Assembly (NCBI RefSeq): GCF_007679495.1 | Contig: NZ_VEGP01000010.1 | Location: forward strand, 1 to 64,000 | Reading direction: 5' to 3' | Origin: Paenibacillus sp. 32O-W | GTDB taxonomy: Bacteria; Bacillota; Bacilli; Paenibacillales; NBRC-103111 | Length of the DNA: 64,000 nucleotides | Shown: positions 54,181 to 61,472 of the stretch, in pieces | How the letters are laid out: each line of letters starts with the position of its first letter | How positions within the stretch are numbered: the first letter of the stretch is position 1 | The notes under the pieces: generated by a model | Told to the model about the DNA's origin: nothing | What the model saw: the letters and a program-made list of their open reading frames with translations, nothing else | Database searches by the model: none | Made by a program: the position numbers and the translations under genes

Positions 54181-54912
54181 ATGATAAAAATGGTACTTAT
54201 TCGTCACGGCCAAAGCATATGGAACCTGGAAAACCGGTTTACCGGTTGGACTGATGTCGATCTATCCGAACAAGGGCTGAGGGAAGCGAGGCAGGCGGGC
54301 AGAATCCTGGCGAAGAACGGATTTGTATTCGACAGGGCCTATACATCCGTGCTTAAGAGAGCGATTAGAACCTTATGGATCATCCTGGATGAGATGAATC
54401 TCATGTGGATTCCGGTTGCCAAGTCGTGGATGCTGAATGAGCGACATTACGGCGCCCTGCAAGGTCTCAATAAGGCGGAGACGGCTGCTCAATACGGGGA
54501 GGAGCAGGTGCAGTTGTGGAGAAGATCGGTCTCCGTCAGACCTCCTCAGTTGGATATGAAGGACGATAGATATGAAGCGGCCGATCCCCGATATAAGGAT
54601 TTGAAGGAAGGGGAATTCCCCTTGACCGAGAATCTGGAGGATACGGAAGAGCGGGTGCTGAAGTATTGGCACGAAACGATAGTCCCCGTGCTTAGGGAAG
54701 GACAGAGAGTCATTATCTCCGCCCATGGGAACACTTTGAGGGCGCTGGTCAAATATCTGGACAATATCCCGGCCGATGGAATTGTCGGGTTGAATATTCC
54801 GACAGGGGTTCCGTTAGTGTATGAGCTGGATGAGGACCTTAGGCCGATCAGGCACTATTATCTGGGGATCGACGGGGAGCTCCCGGAAGGGACGGTTTCG
54901 GCAAGTCTTTAA
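54181..54912 (+). CDS. gpmA: 2,3-bisphosphoglycerate-dependent phosphoglycerate mutase
   Basis: The 243-residue enzyme has the histidine-phosphatase signature [18 protein letters not shown], with the phospho-His at residue 10, followed by [16 protein letters not shown], and [18 protein letters not shown] with the second His. It interconverts 3- and 2-phosphoglycerate in glycolysis. AAGGAGGACCCGCT precedes the ATG at 54181; six codons further upstream are open but unsupported. Insertions relative to E. coli GpmA are small. Bacillales usually rely on the Mn-dependent GpmI, so this may be a second, dPGM-type enzyme. Confidence 0.94.
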   Translation: MIKMVLIRHGQSIWNLENRFTGWTDVDLSEQGLREARQAGRILAKNGFVFDRAYTSVLKRAIRTLWIILDEMNLMWIPVAKSWMLNERHYGALQGLNKAETAAQYGEEQVQLWRRSVSVRPPQLDMKDDRYEAADPRYKDLKEGEFPLTENLEDTEERVLKYWHETIVPVLREGQRVIISAHGNTLRALVKYLDNIPADGIVGLNIPTGVPLVYELDEDLRPIRHYYLGIDGELPEGTVSASL

Positions 54913-54947
54913 AACAATTTCCTATTTACAAAGGTATAGGTTTTAAC

Positions 54948-54987
54948 AGAGAGGGAGAGGCGCGAGCCATCTTCCTCTCTTATTTTG
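54948..54987 (+). terminator. Terminator of gpmA
   Basis: AGAGAGG pairs with CCTCTCT, followed by TATTTTGTTG. Confidence 0.8.
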
Positions 54988-55040
54988 TTGGGAAGGGAGA
55001 GCAGGATTTGCTCTGACACCACCTATGCCCCTTTATATTA

Positions 55041-55119
55041 GACAAATGTAGAAAATATTCGCCAAACGTATTGACTATTATTTTTGACAAGTGTAAAATA
55101 TGAAAAAAAGACAATTGTC
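55041..55119 (+). promoter_or_regulatory. Promoter with three BlaI-type operator half-dyads
   Basis: TTGACT (55071-55076), 17 bases, TAAAAT (55094-55099) form the promoter. Three sites share GACA-nn-TGT(A/C): GACAAATGTA (55041), GACAAGTGTA (55086, in the spacer and -10) and GACAATTGTC (55110, at the transcription start). BlaI/MecI operators are TACA-nn-TGTA dyads, so this array fits repression by the BlaI-type protein encoded next. The ATG at 55100 lies at the end of the -10 box and cannot be the start. Confidence 0.82.
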
Positions 55120-55138
55120 AAAAAAGGAGTTGGAAGAC

Positions 55139-55516
55139 ATGAAAAATATAAAGAGGCTGCCCGATGCGGAATTTGAAATTATGAGGGTCGTCTGGGCTAA
55201 CGAACCGCCTATCACTACCGCGATGATTATGGAACAGCTCGGGAACGAGCGGAAATGGAAAGCCCCCACGGTTATTTCACTTATGATGCGTTTGGTGGAA
55301 CGGGGGTTTCTGCAAACCGAAAAGGAGGGGAAAGAGCGCACTTATTATCCGCTGATCCGTAAAGAGGAATACCTTGCCTTGGAAACGGAAAATTTTATGA
55401 AGCAATACCACGAGAATTCATTCCTGAGCTTTGTCAATACGCTGTACAACGGGAAACAGCTCTCGGACAAAGAGCTGGATGATTTGCTGAAATGGGCCAA
55501 GGAACGGAGGGAGTAA
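55139..55516 (+). CDS. BlaI/MecI-family repressor
   Basis: The 125-residue protein has the BlaI winged helix: MKNIKRLPDAEFEIMRVVWANEPPITTAMIMEQL at the N-terminus, KAPTVISLMMRLVERGFLQTEKEGK (recognition helix and wing) and a C-terminal dimerisation helix. AAAGGAG lies 10 bases before ATG 55139, and the promoter position excludes the ATG at 55100. In classical systems a BlaR1 protease triggers cleavage or release of BlaI; an M56 protease gene follows 3 bases after the stop, strongly indicating the same pairing. Controls the seven-gene operon by inference. Confidence 0.92.
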   Translation: MKNIKRLPDAEFEIMRVVWANEPPITTAMIMEQLGNERKWKAPTVISLMMRLVERGFLQTEKEGKERTYYPLIRKEEYLALETENFMKQYHENSFLSFVNTLYNGKQLSDKELDDLLKWAKERRE

Positions 55517-55519
55517 TTC

Positions 55520-56947
55520 TTGCAAAATTTATTGATTTCATTACTTGAGAGTTCGCTGGCCATGTCGGCTATTGCTCTTGTGTATATGGCTATTGCGCCT
55601 CTGCTCTCCAAGAAATTTACGGCTAAAGGACTCTACTATGCGTGGCTAGTCATTGTTGTCGGACTGATTATTCCATTCCGGTTCCACCCGCAAGCATCGG
55701 CTATTAATATAAATACGCTGATCCCCGGGCTGAAGGCGGCGAGCGGTTCCTTCGGGGAACATGCGGTTTCTGCCGCGACGGTTACCTCGCTCGTCATTCC
55801 GTGGTCTGTCCTTGCCGGTAGCCTATGGCTTGTAGGAGCGATCGTATTTATCGCCTATCATGCCGTTCGACACAGACGTTTTCTGAGAATGGTCAAGCGC
55901 TGGAGCGACGAGATCACTGCTCCGCAAGTCCTGAGCACACTGCAGGATGTTCGAACGAAGCTGGGAATCCGGCGGCAGATTGGGCTGAAGGTCTGTCCCG
56001 GCATTTCCAGTCCGATGCTGATGGGCTTTGCCCGTCCGGTCATCTTGCTTCCGGCGGTAAATCTCCCGGCAGATGAGCTTGAGCTCATTTTGCAGCACGA
56101 GCTGGTTCATTTCAAACGCGGAGATATTTGGTACAAAACGATTGTGTTTCTGGCGACCGCCCTGCACTGGTTCAATCCGTTCGTCTATATGATGGCAAGA
56201 GAAATCTCCGTCCAATGTGAAATCTCCTGCGACGAAGAAGTGGTCAAAAATACGGACAGGAACGGCCGGCAGCGGTATGTCGAAACCATTATCGGGCTGA
56301 TTAGAAAGCAGTCCCGGATGCAAACCGTGTTCTCAACTAATTTCTACGGAGGTAAACAGGGTATGAAGAACAGAATTTTGTCTATCATGGATTCCCGAAG
56401 CAAGAAATGGGGGATATCCATTGTGGCCGTCATCGTTATAGCAACGCTAAGCACGGGGATTGTGCTGAAGCTGAACACGGAGAATTCCGACAACGTGACC
56501 CCCCTGACAGCATCCGATGCGGAGGTAGGGGTGGAAAAGGAACGTCCGGATCCTCCGCTTACAGGTTCCACTTCACCGACGGGTTTGGATGGAGAAGTAG
56601 AAGGGGAAGGATCGGAGCCCGATCCGTCAGTGAACGGCAGCTTGTCAGGTGCTCCAAAGGAAAGCTTGGAGGAAGGAAGGGCTTCCGGGGATGGCGCATC
56701 GGTTCAAGGACCGAAGATGTTTCAATCCACACAGGATAATCTGGTAGCAGGGCCAAGCGGAGCGGCACCTGGACCTGAAGCTTCCATGAATGGCGCCTCG
56801 ACGCGTTTAATTGAGGGCAAAGGGGAGCCCGCTCCTGTGCGTGACACTTCTGCCGATGATTCAGCGAGTATAGTCGAGGTTAACCCGAATACGGTTAAGC
56901 AAGACCCGTCTTCCGAGCCCGGTGTCTTTAATTTAGTAAAGGATTGA
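55520..56947 (+). CDS. BlaR1-like M56 membrane metalloprotease lacking the penicillin-sensor domain
   Basis: The 475-residue protein has the BlaR1 membrane part: helices near residues 10-30, 37-55, 95-115, the gluzincin motif HELVHFKRGD (His193, Glu194, His197) before a further helix pair, and CEISCDEEVV giving the third zinc ligand Glu. Its membrane region ends with a helix near 298-317. The remaining 155 residues are a Ser/Gly/Pro/Glu-rich external tail with no SxxK penicillin-binding fold, unlike BlaR1/MecR1. TTG start at 55520 with GGAGGGAG upstream. It probably cleaves or releases the BlaI-type repressor on a signal other than beta-lactam. Confidence 0.88.
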   Translation: MQNLLISLLESSLAMSAIALVYMAIAPLLSKKFTAKGLYYAWLVIVVGLIIPFRFHPQASAININTLIPGLKAASGSFGEHAVSAATVTSLVIPWSVLAGSLWLVGAIVFIAYHAVRHRRFLRMVKRWSDEITAPQVLSTLQDVRTKLGIRRQIGLKVCPGISSPMLMGFARPVILLPAVNLPADELELILQHELVHFKRGDIWYKTIVFLATALHWFNPFVYMMAREISVQCEISCDEEVVKNTDRNGRQRYVETIIGLIRKQSRMQTVFSTNFYGGKQGMKNRILSIMDSRSKKWGISIVAVIVIATLSTGIVLKLNTENSDNVTPLTASDAEVGVEKERPDPPLTGSTSPTGLDGEVEGEGSEPDPSVNGSLSGAPKESLEEGRASGDGASVQGPKMFQSTQDNLVAGPSGAAPGPEASMNGASTRLIEGKGEPAPVRDTSADDSASIVEVNPNTVKQDPSSEPGVFNLVKD

Positions 56948-56986
56948 GAAAGACTGCGTAGAAGGAAATTCGAAAGGGTTGACAAT

Positions 56987-58048
56987 GTGCAAAAGACATG
57001 GATATTTAGGCTGGTAGTAGCTTTAGTCGCCGTTGTCATGCTGGCAGCCGGCTGTTCAACTAAAAATGCCGGGAAGGATGGATCAAGCGACATCAGCAAT
57101 ACCGATCCCAATCCATTTGAACTGGATGACAAGGATACCGTTGTTTTGGGCCATATTGGTCATGGACTGGCCAATCCGGAATTAGATGAAACGGGCGCGA
57201 GACTTCCCTTGCGCTATAGCGGCGGCGAATTAAAGATAGATTATACTGTAAATGCAGCCGGAAAGGCGAAAAATGTAGGCTTTCTTGTCTTCGTAGACGG
57301 AATCCCGCAGCCTTATAAAATTAATACTGCCGATGCTCCTTATGAGTATATGCACATCTTTGAGCTGGAGGGGGATGACGTGCAGACGCCTTTCTCCTTT
57401 ATCTTCACCCCGATCATCGGCAAGCAGGGGGAGACCTTGAGCGTCAGCATTGCCAGCGTATATAATCCGGCATTTATACCGGACATGAAAGAAACGAGTT
57501 CTTATGGAAGCTATCACGATACGTTGGAATCGATGTTTTCCCTTGTTTTTGACAAAGACGCGGAGGCTCTCGATGTTTCCTCTATCCCGCATAACGAATA
57601 TTTAAGTGATGTTCGCCTGTCGGCCGAACTGATCACGAAAGAGATGATGGAAACCCAGGGCGGTTTTGTAACGATAGATTCGGAGACTCTGGAGAAAAAT
57701 GTATTCAGCCGTTTGTATTTTGACGGGGCGGTTCTGTCGAAGGTCGACAATCTCCAGGTGAAGGACAGCGGCACCCTTCATGTCACCTTTCAAATATTCG
57801 GCCATCCCGGAGTGAGGTATAGAAATACGTTCTACATCAATCATAAACCTTTAATCGGCAAGGAAGGAAGCACTTTTGAAACGGTACTCGCCAAGGGCGA
57901 GGCGGCAGTGATCGACGCGGATATCGATTTAGGGAAACTGGAGGAACTCAATACGTTTTATGTCGTTTCGGTTCCGGTGAATGCCGCCGATTTCCCAGAT
58001 GATGTCGTTGTCTTGGAAAAAACAGCGTCCATCTTATTATATAAATGA
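56987..58048 (+). CDS. Lipoprotein of unknown function
   Basis: The 353-residue protein has a signal peptide with lipobox LAAGC (about residue 23), then Thr/Asn-rich linker and a beta-rich body with no recognised domain. VGFLVFVDGIPQPYKI and FSFIFTPIIGKQGETLSVSIASVYNP suggest Ig-like strands. GTG start at 56987 after AAAGGG. Third gene of the BlaI-M56 operon, 39 bases after the protease gene, so it may be the missing external sensor or a protective envelope factor. Function not established. Confidence 0.78.
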   Translation: MQKTWIFRLVVALVAVVMLAAGCSTKNAGKDGSSDISNTDPNPFELDDKDTVVLGHIGHGLANPELDETGARLPLRYSGGELKIDYTVNAAGKAKNVGFLVFVDGIPQPYKINTADAPYEYMHIFELEGDDVQTPFSFIFTPIIGKQGETLSVSIASVYNPAFIPDMKETSSYGSYHDTLESMFSLVFDKDAEALDVSSIPHNEYLSDVRLSAELITKEMMETQGGFVTIDSETLEKNVFSRLYFDGAVLSKVDNLQVKDSGTLHVTFQIFGHPGVRYRNTFYINHKPLIGKEGSTFETVLAKGEAAVIDADIDLGKLEELNTFYVVSVPVNAADFPDDVVVLEKTASILLYK

Positions 58049-58066
58049 ATGGAGACCAAGCGGCCT

Positions 58067-59281
58067 ATGAATAAGAAGCTGTTGATCGTCACATTACTTC
58101 TATCCGTATTTTTAGCTGCGGGATGCGCACAAAACAATGCGAATTCAGAACGTTCGATAGATCCGTCTCCCCGTACGGAAAGCCAGGCTAACAATAAAAC
58201 AGACGCACCCGATATGGCGGCGACTCCCGTCGTTTCCAAATTGAAATTGGAGAAGATCCAAGGCGACATCAAGAGCATTCATTACGCAGATGGCAATAAG
58301 GTGCTCATATCGGCCGACAAGCTGTATTTATATGACCTGGGCACGGGGAATGTTGTGGCGGAAGCCCCGCGAGAAGCATTCGAGGGAGAAAATTACTGGG
58401 TGATTGACAGCGGGTACGTTGCGGTCGGGGTAAAAATCAATACAGGCAAAAGCAACGGGAGTATGTTGACGACAAACGAAGGGATGGCCTACAGCGCCGT
58501 CTTCTATGACCGGGAGCTGAATAAACAATCCGAATTCCATTTCAGTTCATTGCTTGATGGCGATGACGTATTGTCTACCGACTCGTTTTCGTTTTCTTCC
58601 GATGGAAACCAGGTAGCTTATGCAACATTATCCGGCCTATATCTATATGATTTCAGCAAGGATAAGAGGACAACGGTCATCGATTTGCTCTCTGAAGATT
58701 ATAAGGGGCGCTCCGGCCTTGCCACGATTGAGCAAATCGGGTTCACGAACGAGGACAAGACTATTGCTTTCAAGGCGCAGAGCTTGGATGTCCCCGCTAT
58801 CCCCGGCAAGCCTTCTTTCGATACATGCGGTACAGTCAACACGGATGGCTCCGCACTATCCAATCGGACCTTCGACAATTACATATGCAAGGAACTGACG
58901 GCTTACAACAAGGTGCTATTCTTGGCAGAGGATTTTACGGTTCCGTCAGGAAAAATTCTGGTTATGGAGACTCCCGGCGGGACAACGAAGCTTCATACGT
59001 TGACGGAGAAGGGCGAAAGCGGATTTGTAACGGGCTCCGATTCGGGACGCTATTTCGCCACTTCGCTTGCAGACAAGAACGGCACCGGATGGAAAATTCG
59101 GGTATATCATACGGAAACCGGTAAGCTGGAAGCGGAGCAGCTCGTCTCGAGTGACGGGAAGGAGCTCTATATGGCCAGAGATCCGAAAATCAAGGTGATC
59201 GACGATATAAGGACTTGCATTGTGCTATTGGGATCAACAAAGGCGGATATTGAAACCAAAGTGGTGATCAGTCAGTTTTAA
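58067..59281 (+). CDS. Lipoprotein with beta-propeller-like body
   Basis: The 404-residue lipoprotein starts MNKKLLIVTLLLSVFLAAGC, with the lipobox at residue 17-20, a linker of about 45 residues, and a body with repeated blades such as DGNKVLISADKLYLYDLGTGNVV, SFSSDGNQVAYATLSGLYLYDFSKD and GRYFATSLADKNG..., characteristic of WD40-like/TolB propellers. ATG at 58049 is immediately after the previous stop; the ATG at 58067 gives a standard lipoprotein signal. Likely a binding or scaffolding protein of the outer membrane face. Family-level call only. Confidence 0.78.
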   Translation: MNKKLLIVTLLLSVFLAAGCAQNNANSERSIDPSPRTESQANNKTDAPDMAATPVVSKLKLEKIQGDIKSIHYADGNKVLISADKLYLYDLGTGNVVAEAPREAFEGENYWVIDSGYVAVGVKINTGKSNGSMLTTNEGMAYSAVFYDRELNKQSEFHFSSLLDGDDVLSTDSFSFSSDGNQVAYATLSGLYLYDFSKDKRTTVIDLLSEDYKGRSGLATIEQIGFTNEDKTIAFKAQSLDVPAIPGKPSFDTCGTVNTDGSALSNRTFDNYICKELTAYNKVLFLAEDFTVPSGKILVMETPGGTTKLHTLTEKGESGFVTGSDSGRYFATSLADKNGTGWKIRVYHTETGKLEAEQLVSSDGKELYMARDPKIKVIDDIRTCIVLLGSTKADIETKVVISQF

Positions 59282-59296
59282 TTTTGAAAACCGGGC

Positions 59297-59339
59297 GCTT
59301 TCTTCCTTTAAGTCCCAATTGTTCTTAGAAGAAGAAAGC
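59297..59339 (+). terminator. Intra-operon hairpin
   Basis: GCTTTCTTC pairs perfectly with GAAGAAAGC across a 25-base loop, followed by TGCTTTGTTTC. It sits in the only sizeable gap (86 bases) of the operon, between lipoprotein and ABC genes; it may attenuate downstream expression or be an mRNA end. Confidence 0.5.
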
Positions 59340-59367
59340 TGCTTTGTTTCATAGGAGGAACGGATGG

Positions 59368-60240
59368 GTGAAAGTAACCTTCAAAGGAATTTCCAAGCAG
59401 TATAAAGGCAAGTATGCGCTGAAAAACTTTACGTCCGAGCTGGAGAACGGGATTTATGGTTTGCTGGGGGCGAACGGTGCGGGAAAAACGACGCTGATTA
59501 ACATCTTTGTCGGCATTTTGAAAAGCGATGAGGGGCAAATATTGATCAATGGCGAGGATGTGCGGGGCTTGGGAATAGACTTTCTGTCCCATATCGGTTA
59601 TTTGCCGCAGTATCCGCAGTTTTACAAAAACTTTGAAGTGATGGATTTCTTGCGGTATATGTGTGTGCTTAAAGATATTCCCATGGAAAAGGGCGAGAAG
59701 AGGGCCAGGGAATTGCTGGAGATCGTCAATTTGAGCAGTGCCCATAATAAAAAGATCGGAGCGCTGTCCGGCGGAATGCGCCAGCGTGTCGGAATTGCAC
59801 AGGCAATGCTCGGCGCCCCGGATATTCTGATACTGGACGAGCCGACAGCCGGACTTGACCCACAGGAAAGGATCCGGTTCCGCAACCTGATTGCCAAATT
59901 TGCCGAGAACCGAATCGTATTATTGGCTACGCATATTGTCTCCGACATTGAATTTATCGCCAATCAAGTCATCCTGCTCAAGGACGGTCAGCTCGTGAAA
60001 CAGGATACGCCGCAGGCCCTAATGAGGGGAATGGAGGGGAAGGTTTGGAATGTAACGGCGACGGATGCGACGGTCGATGACAAGCTGAAACGCCTTAAAA
60101 TCAGCAATATGATGCGGGACCAGGAGAAAATTCTGTTAAGGGTGATTGCCGACGAGCAGCCGGATCCCCATGCTGTCCATGTGCAGGCGAATTTGGAGGA
60201 TGTTTTCTTATACTATTTCGGTGAGGGCGAGCAATGGTAA
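59368..60240 (+). CDS. ABC transporter ATP-binding protein
   Basis: The 290-residue ATPase has Walker A GANGAGKTTLIN (about residue 34), signature LSGGMRQRVGIAQAML, Walker B ILILDEPTAGLDPQ and H-loop LLATHIVSD, and a C-terminal extension of about 70 residues, as in DRA/CcmA-type exporters (drug or lantibiotic immunity). GTG at 59368 with AGGAGG 9 bases before; an ATG at 59364 is out of frame. It overlaps the first permease. Exporter polarity is inferred from the subfamily. Confidence 0.92.
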   Translation: MKVTFKGISKQYKGKYALKNFTSELENGIYGLLGANGAGKTTLINIFVGILKSDEGQILINGEDVRGLGIDFLSHIGYLPQYPQFYKNFEVMDFLRYMCVLKDIPMEKGEKRARELLEIVNLSSAHNKKIGALSGGMRQRVGIAQAMLGAPDILILDEPTAGLDPQERIRFRNLIAKFAENRIVLLATHIVSDIEFIANQVILLKDGQLVKQDTPQALMRGMEGKVWNVTATDATVDDKLKRLKISNMMRDQEKILLRVIADEQPDPHAVHVQANLEDVFLYYFGEGEQW

Positions 60241-61472
60241 AACTAATCGTTTATGAATGCCGCAAGCATTTCCTGAAAACGTCCGTTCTTCTGGCCGTGC
60301 TGCTTTTCTCCATCCTGAGCGTTGCCAAAATTTACAGCATCTACAATGGGAACTCGCTGCTTTCCAAAAACTATTCCGGCCCCGAGTGGAAGGGACTCTA
60401 TTGGGAGATGTACGAGGACTTCGGAGGAAAAATAACGGATGAAAAAATCAGACGGCTCATGGCCATATATGGACCTCTTGAGAAACAAACGGCCGATCGT
60501 ACGGCAAGCACGCGAACGGATAACCCCGATACCTACACCGGAAATGTCTACAACGACCGCCTTTTCTTCGATTGGTGCTTTGTGAAGCCCATGAAGTATG
60601 CCTATATGTACAGAAATCATGCTAACGATATTGTGACTGCGGCCAAGGATAATATGGATTTTTATGAATCGGTCGGCAATGGGTACGAATACCGAAAGAA
60701 TGCCGCCATTGCGGAGCTTTTTAAAGAACGGGCTATATCCCACTTTTCCTATACGGAAATGTACCAATATTACTTGCATTATGATTTTTCCGCGTTTCTA
60801 GTTTTGCTGATTTGTCTGTACGGCTTAATGAGCGTATTTGTAACCGAGAAGGAAACGGAGATGGATACCCTCTTATTGACTACGAAGGCAGGGGGAAGAC
60901 GAACGGTTATCGCCAAGCTTGCCGCTTCTGCCATCTTCATATGCATCGTCTGCTCCTGGTTCTGGCTGATTGATTTCGCGGCATTTTCCGGGATCTTCGG
61001 TTCTCTGGAAGCCGCTTCCTCTCCTCTGTACGCCGTCGAGAATTTCGCAAACTCATCGATTGCTGTGAGCCTGGGCCAATACGCCCTGCTGTCCGGCTTG
61101 GTGAAAACGGTGGGAATTCTCGTGCTCGGCCTGACGTTTCTGCTCGTTTCCTGCCTGTTTAAAAATGCCCTGCTGCCTTTTATCATCAGCCTGTTCTCCG
61201 CCTTCGGACTGATCTATATGGAGGAAGCGTACATGGGCTCCGGACACGTGCTGTTCAAAGTGATCAACCCGTTTGTGCTGGTCGTCAATCGGGAGCTGTT
61301 TCGCAAGACGGAATTTGTCAATCTGTTTGGTTATCCTGTGTACAGCTATCTGTCGGCCCTCTTGTTTGCGGCCGTCTGGGGGACGGTATGTATTGTGGCC
61401 ATTGCGATGCTGGTCCGCAAGAATGCTCAATCCGGAAAAGGGGGGAAGAAGCGTGTCCTTGTGGATTTATGA
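60234..61472 (+). CDS. ABC transporter permease with large external domain
   Basis: The 412-residue protein has an N-terminal helix (LKTSVLLAVLLFSILSVAKIY), an external domain of about 150 residues (Tyr/Asp-rich), and five further helices: FLVLLICLYGLMSVFVTEKE, AKLAASAIFICIVCSWFWLIDF, LSGLVKTVGILVLGLTFLLVSC, LPFIISLFSAFGLIYM and YLSALLFAAVWGTVCIVAIAML. ETEMDTLLLTTKAGGR (about residue 205) fits the coupling loop of ABC-2-like permeases. Overlaps the ATPase gene by 7 bases and the next gene by 20. No family symbol. Confidence 0.85.
   Translation: MVKLIVYECRKHFLKTSVLLAVLLFSILSVAKIYSIYNGNSLLSKNYSGPEWKGLYWEMYEDFGGKITDEKIRRLMAIYGPLEKQTADRTASTRTDNPDTYTGNVYNDRLFFDWCFVKPMKYAYMYRNHANDIVTAAKDNMDFYESVGNGYEYRKNAAIAELFKERAISHFSYTEMYQYYLHYDFSAFLVLLICLYGLMSVFVTEKETEMDTLLLTTKAGGRRTVIAKLAASAIFICIVCSWFWLIDFAAFSGIFGSLEAASSPLYAVENFANSSIAVSLGQYALLSGLVKTVGILVLGLTFLLVSCLFKNALLPFIISLFSAFGLIYMEEAYMGSGHVLFKVINPFVLVVNRELFRKTEFVNLFGYPVYSYLSALLFAAVWGTVCIVAIAMLVRKNAQSGKGGKKRVLVDL

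Noticed and set aside
55100-55138. Earlier ATG of the BlaI-type gene
   Set aside because: It follows the -10 box directly and lies upstream of the predicted transcript start.
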